The notes: generated by a model from the sequence alone, not told the origin. Positions 45,006 to 56,669 are shown, counted from the first letter of the stretch. The stretch is 64,000 bases of DNA from Gnetum montanum (GCA_015680685.1 MNCI01015663.1:128683-192682), one strand, 5' to 3'. Translations and numbers: made by a program.

Positions 45006-45025
45006 GAAACCCTACAAACCCTAAC
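45006..45025 (-). promoter_or_regulatory. Telo-box-like motif upstream of the uL23m pseudogene
   Basis: AAACCCTACAAACCCTAACC on the + strand (GGTTAGGGTTTGTAGGGTTT on the sense strand). Telo-boxes are common in plant ribosomal-protein promoters and leaders. Its presence suggests capture of genomic or full-leader sequence. Confidence 0.55.
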
Positions 45026-45189
45026 CACCGGCTGCCTATGCTTGGTCCTGCTGCTACTGCTGCTCCTGCCACTGCCATCATCGTCCGCGTCCGCCATGGC
45101 TGTGTGTCATGCTAGTGCAACGCGGGCACACCAAAACTTTGGTCAATTTTTTTTGGCGGTACTTCTGAAGTGGGCGCAGGATCAACGTT

Positions 45190-45475
45190 GCCGTTGGTGA
45201 GGTTGGAGCTTTGGAATTTTTGGAGTCCTTTTTGGGTGGAAGAATGGCGTGGATGATGGTGAGCAGGCTTTTAACGAAGTAATCAGGCATCTTCGCACCA
45301 TTTTTCCTGAGCTCTGCATCGAATTTCTCCACGGTCTGGCTCTTACGTCCGATTTCAGTGATGAACTCCGCAAGGACTTGTCGGCGCAACCGATGTTGGC
45401 TTCAAGTTCTGTGCATACTTTGGAAACCAGAGACAGAAACTCTAATCCCTTTAGCCCGTCCTGCTCCACCTCCTC
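45190..45475 (-). pseudogene. PRP22: N-terminal fragment of the DEAH-box splicing helicase PRP22
   Basis: Minus-strand frames encode EQDGLKGLEFLSLVSKVCTE, LEANIGCADK and, after a one-base frameshift, VLAEFITEIGRKSQTVEKFD, NGAKMPDYFVKSLLTIIHA and ILPPK. This matches the conserved N-terminus of plant PRP22/DHX8-type helicases (DEAH5 group), which act in mRNA release from the spliceosome. Only the first 75 or so residues are present, before the S1 and helicase domains. The start codon is missing: an in-frame TAG lies just upstream, and GTG stands where the open frame begins. Same strand as the uL23m pseudogene 330 bp downstream. Confidence 0.8.
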
Positions 45476-45493
45476 CTACTAACTAGCAAGAAA

Positions 45494-45872
45494 TTATTCA
45501 TGGAATTCAATGGTAACTCCATGTTCAGGATGATTTTGCAGAGCTAATTGGGCCGAATCCTTCATGGTCTCTTCTGTTGTTGTTGTTGCAGCAGCGGCAA
45601 CATCTACATGTGTATATGAAATTAATTCTGGTGATGTTGCTGCTGCAACATTGTTGATCATTGCGTTGCCCTTGCTGCTATATTTTTGGCTCTGGAAGAT
45701 TAACCTCACTCCCACTCTCAATTGATTTTACAACTTTTTGTTGATGCCAACTGTCCACTGAAAGAACACTATCTTTGTCATCTTGATTCTCCTTTGGTTC
45801 TGCAATGCCATTTTTTCCTTTATTTTTCCTGTTTAGTTTGCCGCACTGATTCTGCTGGTTGTTCCTGTGCAT
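45494..45872 (-). other. Unassigned coding-like segment in the insertion
   Basis: Two overlapping minus-strand frames are open: one reads NRKNKGKNGIAEPKENQDDK and SGSEVNLPEPK, the other MINNVAAATSPELISYTHVD and HPEHGVTIEFHE. Composition resembles a disordered plant nuclear protein. This may be a third captured gene fragment upstream of the PRP22 piece, but I do not recognise it. Confidence 0.3.
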
Positions 45873-46131
45873 TGTTTTTTGTCGTCATCGTCAAATATTT
45901 GATTGATGATCTCTGCCTTATCCTTGGAAGACTGCAATTGTTTGCCTGTTAGATTATTACAGGGTTGTTTCCAATAATGTTATTTGTTCATTAGAAATAT
46001 GGCTCCATGGAGGCTGTCACGAAGCTAGTAAAATCATAGTCTTGATTCTCAGAAAATGATTTTTCAAATTCTAGGTTCATGATACTTCTCAACTCTGTCC
46101 CATGAAATGGCCAAAATGTGCCAACAGTTGC

Positions 46132-48010
46132 TTGCGAGCATCCTTGAACATTTGCTTGTACTGGATTCTTCCAGCCTTAAGCAATTGGTCTAGGAGTTCT
46201 AACAGCTTGAGTGGAAACAGTGTGTACTTTGAGCGATCTTCACACTTAAATTTTGGTCTTAGGGTCGTTTACCCTACAATCACCAATGTTGTGGGTTGGT
46301 TGCTTACCACAGTGCTAGGGCCAGGAGCCTTGTTGCTAGCTAAGGCCTTGGGTGACTTGGCCTCATTGGCCATCGATGCCATAGTTGTAGTTTGCTATTT
46401 TCCCTTGTCCTTATCCTTTTTGGTGTACAAATTCTTGTAGGCCATGTAGGATGGGTCCTTGCTAGCCTTCATTGCATCTTCAATGCTATTGGTTTGAGCA
46501 AATAATTAGCTTAAGATTGCAAGGCTGAATAGTATACCTTTGACTTAATAAAGTCATTCACTGTACCCCTGAAAATTGGCAGCAGGTGTGTTTCAATAAT
46601 GGGCTCATGGATTTTGTTGAGAAATGCGCTCTAGCATTGTATAAATTTTTGCATGGGCTCTAAGTGGCCCTGCTTAATCTGCATTAGCTAGTCTAGGGTC
46701 ACCTCGGGGTTCAAGTTATACTTGAAATGCCTGAAGAATTTAAGAAAATCCTCCAAAGAGGAAATTGAGGCCCTGGGAAGTGTGTGGTACCAATCTAGTG
46801 CCTTACCAGTCAAGGACATGATGAACACACATATGATTGCATGTGGCCATGCCTACAACAACAAGCATTCAGACTAGAAGGTCATCAAGTGAGCATTGGC
46901 ATTCCCTTCATCATTGTATTTGTTGGATTTGAGGAGTGGGACTCTAGTGTGTAGCGTTAGTGGTGGAATCACAGGATTGATCATGTTGTCCTGGTAGAAA
47001 TCCATCACATGTACCAATTCAGAGGATGTAGCCTTGAGCCACTTGACCTCTTTGATGAGAGTTTGAATGAACTAGAACACTTGATTCAAGCTCAAGGAGG
47101 TCACAGCAGGCTATGTTAGTTGTGTTACCTAATGTGCCGTTTGGATGGTCCATGACCCAACTACAGGTTGTGAGACCATGCACGATGCTTGTTTCGTGGG
47201 TTGTGCCATGGGCACGATAGTTGAGGCCCATCATACATTTATAGGTTGGGTCGTTGTGAAGGGGGTTGACACGACAGGCAGGATGTATGGCGCTTGAGTC
47301 CCTTGCGATGAAGGAATATGCACAATGTGCACATAGGGTTGTGCTGGCATGACAGTTATCGATAGGGAGGATTGAGTAGGTTGCGATGGTATGACAAAGT
47401 GCAAGCTAGAAATATGTGCTACATCTTAGTGCATGTATTATGTGTGGTGGGTCGACACCACTATCATAGGCCTAGGAGGTGACACTGGGTTTATAACTGT
47501 CTTCGAGAAGATAGGTGGGCAAGATTGTGAAGGAATGAAAGTAGAGGTTGTTCACCAGAAAGAGGTGTGGAATGAGTCCTCATGCTCTGAACAAGCCTTG
47601 AGCTCATCCTGCTTTTCCTGTAGGGCTCCTCGTAGTTGAACCCTACCTCATGCTCATTCATTCGGATGAGCTAGACCAGCATCCATTGATAAGGCTCAGT
47701 GAGTGGAATGAAGTTTACAGTGGAGGGGAAGTATTTGCTTTTGTTTTGGTATATGAGCTTGTAACTTTGTTTGGCCTCCAGGCCTTGGCGATCTACAAAT
47801 AGACCTACCTAGAGCCTTGCACAAATGAAGTTATACTACTCTTCATTTAAGATCATGTACTTGGGAGGTAGGTTGCACAACCTAAGGGATTGCCTTTGTC
47901 CTGCCATGGTAGGATTGGTAGGATGGTCAATTTGGATTTCTTACTAAATGGGCAGGGCAAGAACTACACTTAGAGTGGACGTCGAAGGTTGCTTAGGGTT
48001 CATGTTGCAA
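46132..48010 (-). pseudogene. Gag, element A (right of the insertion)
   Basis: Minus-strand pieces include SLRLCNLPPKYMIL, QGLEAKQSYKLIYQNKSKYF, DFYQDNMINPVIPPL, NKYNDEGNANAHLMTF, MSLTGKALDWYHTL and a C-terminal LLDQLLKAGRIQYKQMFKDA. These match element B (DFYQDDPINPSIPSL, TKYNGEGDPNAHL, MSLMGKALNWY). This is a Ty3/gypsy-type gag, broken by several stops. Confidence 0.75.
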
Positions 48011-48549
48011 AGGGAAGATGCAAGGGTTGCTAGTTTCAAAAGACGGAAGTACAACTAACTTTGTTGACTAGAAAATAGCTAAGTATGAAAATAGTAGAAA
48101 AATGGCTATATAAAATACGTAGAGAAAATGACTAAGTGTAAAAATTGTGAAAAAATAGCTAACTATAGAAGCTACTGAAAATAGCTAACTCTAGGACTAT
48201 GCTCACTATGTTAAGAGCCAAATACACTCTATATGTTGAGAGTCAGCTATGCTCTCCTGAGCACTAAGAATTTAACTAAGTGTAAGATGTATGTTCTAGG
48301 GGTTGTCAAGCAGGGTTATGGGGAAATTGACAATGGGGTCTAGTCTGCACTAGCCGATTTGTAAATAACTCCAACACTGGCCTCAGATTTAGCTATTGAC
48401 GTGGTAGGTCTACAAGGGTGTTGAGCCTATCCTAGCTTAGAGCTAGCAATGGTGGTGGAGAGAGTATGCAAGATAACAACCAACGAAGACTATAGAAGGA
48501 AATGGCATTGGCCCTCCTTCTAGCACTAGAAAACTGAAGCAATTGAAAA

Positions 48550-50083
48550 TGTTGGTGGCTGGAACGATACACCAAGAGGTTCATGATGCACACAACTTAA
48601 CCCCACGTCCATGTGAGGGCTTGTTGGAGGTAGAGACAGGGTGCCTAGAATGGTCTTGTTGATCGGATTGGGACTTATGGGATGTGATGCCTAGACATTG
48701 TTAAGCACTTGCATGATGTTTGCAGCATTTATGATGTCATTGGTGGTAAGTGTAGTCAAGGGTCCCCCCCCAAAGAAAAGGTAATGTGTGGTTACATGCA
48801 AAAATAGCAAAAAATGTAAGTAAATGCTAGAATGCAAATAAAAATGCTGAAAAATGCGTAGGAAGAGAGTAAGAGAGAAAGTGGAACCACCCTAAATGGG
48901 GAGTGTAGTCAACTACAAGAAGGTGAGAAGGTACACGGTGTACAAATAGGCATATTGGTAGTGTAGTCATAGTCTCAAGGTATTTGGGCTATGAAGACTG
49001 ATGTCCACCATGATGTCTCTGCTTGTTGGGTTGGCTGCCATGGTGTCCCATGGGCTACAGTGGTCTATGGTGTCTTGGGTGGGATGTAAAGGTGCTTGCT
49101 AGTGATCTACCTCAAACTTTCTCTTGCACAATGAAATGCCAAAATGCCAATAGATGCTTATATTTGCCAACCCCTAGAGTGTTGAGTGTTGGGTTATTTA
49201 TAGGGTTAAGGTTGCCATGAATTGCAGATCGGGCATCATGTGGCAGTGGGGTAGTTGGAACTATGCTAACCGCAACTATACTCTCACTGAAGTAAATGGT
49301 GTTCTACTGGTATACTCCAATGGACCCTTTTAGACTACCAAACTATGACTACGTTGCCCTAACTACATGTTTAAGTGCTAAGAAGACCGCAATGTACCTA
49401 AAAAAATGCAAAAGAAATGAAATCTTGGAGACTATGCTTCGGGACTACGTTGTCCACTCTTTTGAGTAGTGTTGAGCATAGGTACAATTTCAGGGCAAAT
49501 GGGGAATGCAAAAAGAGACAAAGCTTGCTAATCCTGCTTGTTGGAGGTGTGTTGGAGTTGATATGGATGCTAGTGCTACACTTTGGAGGCTGTTTTGGTA
49601 GACTACACTAACTACACTATGGAGCATAGTCCCAATAGTTAGACAAATTTTGCAAAACTTGAGCTTTAGTGCTAACTATGTTGACTATGCTCTAGAGCAT
49701 AGTAGTGAGTGTAGTCATAGGAGTTAAAAATTTTACCAAACTATTTCTTCCATGCCAAGAAAGCTTGATAGCTTTTGGCTTGACACTTAGGAAAATTTGC
49801 AAAACTCGCCATTTGTGTGCTGACTACGTTGACTATGTTCTAGAGTGCAGTCCCAATAGTGAGAGCATAGTCTAACACTTAGAAGAAAAATTTGTAACTA
49901 CTATTGACACTTGGAAATATCATGTAAATCTAGACTTGTGTTGTAGGATACACTAACTACGCTCTGGAGCGTAGTCCTAGTAGTGGAGAGCGTAGGCCCA
50001 ACACTTAGAAAAAATTTACCTTGTGTTGACACTTAGACAAATTTGCAGTTGAGATGTAGTGGCCCAAATTTGGTTGTGGTTCA
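48550..50083 (-). repeat. 5' LTR L2 of element A (1534 bp)
   Basis: + strand ends are TGTTGGTGGCTGG and GGTTGTGGTTCA. It aligns along its length with L1 and, inverted, with L0. TATA box at 49195-49202 (minus). The sequence inside it (48549 and below, minus strand TTTTCAATTGCTTCAG) shows no clear primer-binding site. Confidence 0.75.
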
Positions 50084-50107
50084 GGTCACTACACTACCTC
50101 ATAGCTA

Positions 50108-50293
50108 TTATACCTTATCAAGGGTGTCAAGATCCCCAATAGGTACCTTATCATCGTCACTTACATTCTTAGGCTTATAAGTTACATCATGTGCCTCAAC
50201 ATGCACATGATCCTCCATGTTTACATGAGGTTTGAAGCCAATAGGAGCCTTGCTAGAGTTGTAGCTTTCCTTGTTCTTTTGCTTGTGCATCAT
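50108..50293 (-). pseudogene. Gag N-terminal fragment, element D
   Basis: Open frame MMHKQKNKESYNSSKAPIGF, then HVHVEAHDVTYKPKNVSDDD and ending in LDTLDKV. It starts about 65 bp after the primer-binding site, as expected for gag. It is cut off near 50083, where LTR L2 of element A begins. Confidence 0.55.
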
Positions 50294-50356
50294 GGCTCCT
50301 CAAACATTAGGCAACAAACCACGAACCACCATCAAATTCACAACATGAACCTTTAG

Positions 50357-50369
50357 CCCTGACACCAAG
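50357..50369 (-). other. Primer-binding site of element D
   Basis: On the minus strand TTGGTGTCAGGGC follows the LTR end (CACTATTACA). It differs at two positions from the TGGTATCAGAGC site complementary to initiator tRNA-Met, the usual plant LTR primer. Confidence 0.65.
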
Positions 50370-50670
50370 TGTAATAGTGCTGCCATTGAAAAACATTGTT
50401 TGACATCACCTAATTGTCCGAATAGTAGTAATATGTGAGGGAAAACTCAAGATGGACTATGCCTTATAACTTAACATACTTGTTTCACAACATAAAGTAA
50501 ATAACTTGTTAGCCATTGCTTAGAGGCACTAGAGTCACCTTAAGCATTAATTATGCAACTAGACCAACAAGATGCACATGTGCACACATGAACACACACA
50601 CACACACACACACACAACAAGCACACAACACACCATTCTCTAGAAAGGAATATGACACATGTCTATACTG
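50370..50670 (-). repeat. 5' LTR of element D, with a CA microsatellite
   Basis: + strand start TGTAATAGTG. It includes an ACACACAC run at 50591-50614 at the position of the shorter run in the 3' LTR. The right end is unclear: CTATACTGATTG stands where the partner has CTATACTAACA, and it abuts the LTR of element C/E2. Confidence 0.6.
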
Positions 50671-51564
50671 ATTGATGAGTAGTCAAGGTACCCCTATGCC
50701 TAACCATACTAATCACAAAGCTTTCATGCATAATCTCGTTGAATTTCATGGACTCTATAGTTTCCAGTGCACTAGTTTTCTAAGAAGTGAATCTTGCCCT
50801 AAAGGTCGTTCATTGTTCTCCCAATTACACTTGTGAAGTAGAAAGGTATGGTTAAGTATAATCAAGGCATATGCTTTTTATCATTTTATGTTTTATGGTT
50901 TTGATGCTTAAGGAGAAAGATGAAGTAATTTAATGACTAATTTAATCTAACTAATTAACTAGTATTTAACTAGTCTTAATATAAGCATTTGGTCCTACTT
51001 TTTGTACATGTCATGAACCCATGTATCCATTGCTGGGTTACCAAGCACTATGCTATTGGGCATACCAAGCAATAATGCTACTAGGATTACTAAGTGAATA
51101 CGTGTTATGCTTGAAGCACTTGTACTTATGTATTTAATCTATCTAGCTTATCTTACTTAATTACCTAATTAGCTTAATTATTGAAAAACATTAAATAAAT
51201 AAATGAAAGAATTAAATGCATGAATGAAACATCTAAACTATCTAGAATGCTGCAAGATTTATCAAGAAGCTCATCTTTATTATCATACATATTGTTATGC
51301 TTAGGTACAACAATGCTTGAATAAATATCTGTACACTTAATGACTCCTGCTGTAGGCACTCAAAAAATATTCTAACTCTCAAATAGAAAAATTGCAAGAG
51401 CTTTGCTACACAATGATTGACTGATGCCATAAATGTGGTTGGTGAGCATGTATTTATAAGCAAGAATAGACCGTACATTGACAGGCCGCATCGATACATG
51501 AAATGATGTGTTGACGGGGATGCATTTACAAGGCCTCATCGACGCAGCCAACCATGATCTATCA
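50660..51564 (-). repeat. 3' LTR of element C/E2
   Basis: On the minus strand it starts TGATAGATCATGG and aligns with the E1 LTR at 1426-2310: same length class, shared ACTTGGTAA and TAGGGGTA blocks, and a TATA box at 51451-51458. Its U3 lacks the GATATC palindromes of E1 and has other CG-containing sequence (GCATCGATAC, CATCGACGC). Confidence 0.6.
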
Positions 51565-51789
51565 TATCCTCATGATTGAATGAAAATTCATCATCGATTT
51601 TCTTTACAAAATTGAGAAGGTATGGGATTATTGATTGATGATAGACTTAATAAATTGACTTGAAAAAATTGAGTACTTGAGTGTATGAATCAACACATTA
51701 CAAAAATTGTAGTGTTCATGACACAAAATTGAACACCATTACATAGCTCTGCAAAATTAGATAGCACGTCCTTTGATGACATGAAGTCA

Positions 51790-54650
51790 GTTAAGAAGAT
51801 CAAACAATCCTAGGTGGTGGAGGTTCCTAAGGCTTTGAAGGGCCTTCATTGTCCTTAGACACGTGTGATGGTTGAGGCGGCTATGGCTGTCTTGTTGTTG
51901 CTGCAACTTTTAGCAAGAGGTGAACAACATGCAACAATGGTTTCATTTTCTCCTCCTTACTCTTGGGATCATGCACAGTCCATGTAGCTTCGCCAATGTG
52001 TGCTAGAATAGGCACATCTGAAGGATAGGGAATTGCTAGGAATAACTCCTTGGCATTGATGAACCAGGCAATAAATTTCTTGCATTCGATATTGAATGCG
52101 CTGACTATGTTCTACAGCTCCTAGTAATCATTCATTCTCTTGGCCAGGTTATTAGTAGTTAATCGTTGGTCTATGAATTGTGCCTTGAGAACCTTGAGTT
52201 TAGCATTTGCTATCTTAATCTTTTGCATTGTGTTCTTATGGTGCTTGAACTTGGCCTTGGATAGTAAGTATGAGCTTGCCACCTATTTTTCAAGTTTTGA
52301 CTACAACCATTTGACAATCAGCATCACCATGTGTGCATAGCGGAGATTACCTAGTTCTATATACTTTGTCATTTCCTCAATTTTCAACTCCTTAAGGTGG
52401 ATTTCTACTCTATTATAGGAATCTTTCTTGCTGGAGTTGTTGGAGGGCCTCATTTACTTTTGCCTTAGCCATTTGAATATGCTTCTCATTTACTTTCTTC
52501 TATAGGCCAACCTAGTCTCTATAATGATTTTTGACTCTTTCAAATTTGACAGCCTTATTTTTCTAGGTAGTAATCTCAATGGAAAATTTTTGGCATACGG
52601 CTTACACTTCCTTCATAGATAGATTACGATTCTCCATAGCCAATTTCCTTAATTTTGTATTTACCCTGGAAAGTTGCTCTTGCTATTGATGAATGAATTC
52701 CTGCATTTATTATTTTTATGCATCAACATTATATAGGCAATGATTTTTTGCAGTCAGAGATTTATTTTCTTAGTGCATTTGAACCAAGTCCTTTTGAAGA
52801 AAGTAGGTTTTTGCTTTTTCTTTGGATTGGTTGAAGATGGCCATCACTGTTTCCTCCTCAGCTTCTTTTAATCATTCTTGAAGTTGTTGAAAAGCTTCAT
52901 CTCTAGTTATTGCTAGGCTAAGGAGCGCGGGATCAGTAAAATGAACATGTAGTTTAGCAACTTTTGTGACCAAGTGTTGGTTTTGTGTTTGGGCTGTTTC
53001 AAGTTGTTCTTCTAAGATGATGCATTTGCCATTTGCTTCCATTAGCTTCAATTGGGTTACAGCTCTGTTTCCTGGAAAATCAAAGATATCTAGAATCAGT
53101 TGCCCAATCCCCACCAATCGATCTAGCAACTCTTCATGCTAGGCTGCACTCAGTCTTTCACTGACGGTGCCTATGGACATTTGACCATCTTGAAGTGTAG
53201 ATATGTTTGGTACAAATGTTGTAGGTGTGTTAAGTGCTTTTGCAGTTTGGTTAGCAACTAATTCAGCAATAGTATCTTACCCTTGGTGCTACATCACTAA
53301 TACATTTGCCCCCTCATCATCCTCCAAGTGCACTAAAAAGGAGGCAGCATTCCCAAAATTTTTTGAGAATAAATGGTATTAAGATAGAGACACCCTCACC
53401 TCTTAGGAATTGGGATTTAATCTCATGAGAAATTATGTTTATTGGGTAGAGAATATCGGTCCACCTCTTTCCATTTGGCTAATTATCCAAGCCACCTCAT
53501 TAAGGTGACTCATCACTGGTCGATATATAGATGGGTCTTAGCCACTTATTTTTGCATGCTACTCTTGCTCATGTAAGAGCTGCTCTTGGATTTCACGTAA
53601 GTGCTTAATGGTTTCATGGGCCTTTGGCATTGTTTCTTGAGTAGGGAGTAAAGGTGGTGGCTATTGCTTCCCTTCTTTAGACATGATAGGTGTCTTATCC
53701 TTCATCATTTTAGACCACGAGGCTATAGGATCATGTCTAATTGTGTCATTTGCATACCAGACGATCCCTGTCCTTTTGCAAAGTTTTCAGATGAGGCATG
53801 GGAAAGGTAGGGTTTTCCTTCCATGTTCATTTTCTTTGAAGTGCTTCTCAATCTCTAAATAAAGTAATTATGGAAGGTTTGTTGGAAATCTCCTGCTTAG
53901 AGTGATGCATGCTCGGGCGAAAAAGCGATCACCGTACTAGGCCTTACCATTGGATTGAGGTGATAGGCCACTATCTTGAAGTATATGCATTTCGTTGGTG
54001 TGAGTGTGCCAAACTCCTTACGGTTGACCCTGTAACATCACTAGGTCCACTCCTTTTTGGCCTTAGGGTCAGCTTGCATAGATAGCTCTTCTAGTTATGT
54101 CTTAGCATTAGGCAACCCAAGTGCCTATGTGATATCTTCAGCTGAATAGGACACTTGAATATCATTGATCTTCACTATGGAGCCTACCCTTTTGTTATTT
54201 CAAAAGAGATACATCTCTCCTATATACCACTCTCCACTAGAAGTGAGGATTGGCCACATGAAAAAAGTTTGCAATTGTGTTTTCACCTCTATTGGAGCAT
54301 GCTCTAAAAATGTCTTGAAGCTTAGTTCCAAGAGAACTAAGTGTTGGACATCATAGGGCCTGATGGTGTTGAGGTAGGCTTGTGTTAGTGTGACTTTAAG
54401 CCTCGGTATGGGTCCTAGTTCCTCCCCATGCTATGATTGTTCTATTGCAACTTCTTCTTTGGGAATTTGTTAAATAGATTCCACTTCAAGCTCCTCTTGA
54501 AGAGGTCTTGTTGCATAGGCTTCCTCTGATTGATCTTGGGCATGTTCTTGTTGGCCCCTTCTAGTTTTGGGCTATTTCTCCCTTGGTTGAGAGGGTCCTT
54601 CATCTTGTGGTCATTTTGATCTTAGCGCTATTTGTAATCACAACATGACC
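51790..54650 (-). pseudogene. Accessory ORF of element C/E2, decayed
   Basis: Near 54400-54090 the minus strand reads LSFKTFLEHAPIEVKTQLQT, FFMWPILTSSGEWYIGEMYL and, after a stop, VKINDIQVSYSAEDITQALG followed by LPN, matching the domain at 790-1010. A coiled-coil region follows (53129-52872: LKLMEANGKCIILEEQLETA, NQHLVTKVAKLH), and further helical sequence runs to about 51860. Many stops. It resembles Transposase_32-type plant transposon proteins; its role in retrotransposition is unknown. Confidence 0.5.
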
Positions 54651-56600
54651 ATAGGTTAGCAATTGTTATGTAGCATTAAATAATTGGTATAGCTTATCTC
54701 CTTGGGATAGTTACACTTGGATAATTTGTAATTATGGTTGATTTAATTAATTTTAATTATTATTTTTCATGTGTTTTAGTGTTTAAGTCATTCCAGAGGT
54801 TGTTGGAAGTGTTAACTCTCAAAAATTGATGGTTTCATATTGTTGTATTCATTAACCCTTTGGGGGAGTTAGAAAAAATTTTGAAAAAAAATTTCATTAG
54901 AGACCTTAAGGTTTGCGGCCCCCACGATTAAGAGCTTACCTTTGGTAGCTACAGGATCAAAGAATGGAGTGATTTGGACAAATAGTTGGAAATTTATGGG
55001 CTCTAGAAGGTTTTGGGCTATGAAAAATGGCAAAAACTCCCCTTATGTTATGAAGCAAATGACAAAAAATTGTAAAGTATGTCATGGTATATATAAAGTT
55101 TTTGGCATGCGTTGACAAGGCTTAGTTGATGGGGTCCCATTGATGGGGACCACTGCATTGAGTAGGCCTAGTTAACATAGTTGTTGACCATTGTTGACCA
55201 TTGTTGAATTTGGTCAAACTTCCAAAATACAAGGAGTTTTTGAATGAAATTGGAGTTAAATGGAAGTTGAAAAAGCCACAAACATGATGAGAATAGTAGA
55301 AGAGGATATTGGAGTTCAAAAAATTAAGAAAATAGTTTAGAGAATGAAGTTAATAAGAGTTTAAGGAGCATATAGTGGAATACACAATGGTATATGTAAA
55401 AGATAGGATTGTAGCAATGTCTAAGGTAAGGGACCTAACTGTCCAAACCAAGAGATATGCAAGTGGGTCCTCCCCATAGTAGGCACATGCCCTTTTTGCC
55501 CTTGTATAACCTCAACTAAGGAATCTATGGGCCCCATAGTTGATTAACGATCATGAAATGTTAAGGATCAACCAGAAAGAATCTATCCCAGAATTCCAAC
55601 ATATCAAACTAAGACATTGAGCATAACATAGAAATCAACAATGAGGTGAGTGATGGTAGCATAGATGGATGGCTATGAAGGTGGGATGGAATCTTGAATT
55701 AAGGGCATAAGAAGTTCCTTGTGGAATTTATGTTTAAAAATGACTTGAGAAGATCCATCCTTTAGACCAAAACCAACCTCTTTTAGTGACTTCACATTTC
55801 AATTCTAAGATCGATCCACCCCCATGAGACACAAGAGTGCTCCTACAAAACAATCACTATTCCATAAGGAGTATAGAAAATAGTAGGAACTGAGAGAGGG
55901 CCTTAGTTATAGGGGACATTTAGGCATGGGTAAGATGCTCTTCTAGTCCCATAACTAGTGCTTGTAGCCTGTTTATTTATCTAAGGGATGTGCTTTGAAT
56001 TCCTATCATGTTTTTATATTTTATAGATGGTAACCAAACCATGTAAAGAGTTTATTTGACTTCCTAGTATTGGATGACATGGAATGGTAAGAAGTCATGA
56101 AAACACTCAAGCACATGAGTAAGTAGAATAGTACAAAAAGTATTGAGTTCCCTTGAAGTCACACCCTATACAAACCCTTTTGAATTCTTTCCAATTTTAG
56201 AAGCTACCAAGGTCACCAATTTATTAAAAGTCTCTTTAATGAAAGGGATCTTAAACTAGAACAAGAAAAACCATAGAGTTTGTGGATGGGTGGATGATGT
56301 AAACTCACTACCTATTTCATGAAAAATAATCTATGTCATAGTCATTAGACATGAGAATTCAAAAATAGAGACTAGACATTGACAATCATAACATTAAGCA
56401 CAAACCATCATTAGTAAATAGCAATAGTGGCACTATGTCCTATTGGCACAAAACATTTTTATTAGCAAAAAATCTGAAAATCTCACTCAAATAAAACAAA
56501 GTAAAATGTATAAGAAAGTATAAAAATATCCAATAAATATTCAAATGTACTAACGATGGTGTAAAAAAAAATTGAGAAAATGGATAAAAATCAACAAATT
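54650..56600 (-). other. Unassigned interval of element C/E2
   Basis: About 1.9 kb between the integrase end and the accessory ORF, with no recognised domain. It may be non-coding spacer of the element or an unrecognised insertion. Confidence 0.4.
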
Positions 56601-56669
56601 GTAGAACCAAAATTTATGAAACAAAAAAGTGAAAAACAAAAGGTGAAACATTGAGGAGCCATGTGGTTG

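Larger units (their letters stand above)
42680..46126 (-). mobile_element. 3447-bp insertion with LTR-type ends carrying host gene fragments (probable solo LTR)
   Basis: Ends are TGTTGGC (42680-42686) and GCCAACA (46120-46126), flanked by GTTGC at 42675-42679 and 46127-46131. Removing the insert and one GTTGC restores the gag frame of element A, with KDARKQHDRY spanning the junction where element B has VITCQKHDRY. TG...CA ends with a 5-bp duplication are the hallmark of LTR retrotransposon integration. No second LTR, gag or pol is visible, so a solo LTR (minus orientation) is the simplest reading. A TATA box sits at 43971-43979. The insert holds a uL23m pseudogene and a PRP22 fragment. A short non-autonomous element with lost LTR similarity is the alternative. 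Confidence 0.7.
34984..50083 (-). mobile_element. LTR retrotransposon A (non-autonomous, gypsy-like), with a nested insertion
   Basis: Minus-strand order: 5' LTR L2 (50083-48550), gag (about 48000-46132 and 42679-42365, split by an insertion), protease region (41620-40884), minisatellite 1, an unassigned segment with a + strand ORF, integrase C-terminal half (39366-38620), minisatellite 2, non-coding tail, polypurine tract (36480-36463), 3' LTR L1 (36462-34984). No reverse transcriptase or RNase H was found. Element B at 57655-64000 shows the same order, which supports the reading. The body is full of stops and is not coding-competent. Confidence 0.75.
30532..50670 (-). mobile_element. Ty3/gypsy retrotransposon D, interrupted by nested elements
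   Basis: Minus-strand order: 5' LTR (50370-about 50670), primer-binding site, gag N-terminus (50293-50108), interruption (50083-33433), gag continuation, zinc-knuckle-like piece, protease, start of reverse transcriptase (to about 31340), then 3' LTR (30808-30532). The two LTRs share their starts (TGTAAT(G/A)GTG on the + strand), a CA microsatellite and a block around TTAAGCATTAATTATGCAAC. Most of RT, RNase H and integrase are missing. Joining the two halves of gag into one element is an inference from LTR similarity and domain order. Confidence 0.65.

Noticed and set aside
44722-45482. Several + strand frames rich in leucine and serine
   Set aside because: They are antisense to the uL23m and PRP22 fragments, which explain the sequence far better.
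42680-46126. Helitron or Pack-MULE as carrier of the gene fragments
   Set aside because: Helitrons make no target duplication and MULEs usually make 9 bp with long inverted ends. The 5-bp duplication and TG...CA ends fit an LTR element better, though only other copies can settle it.
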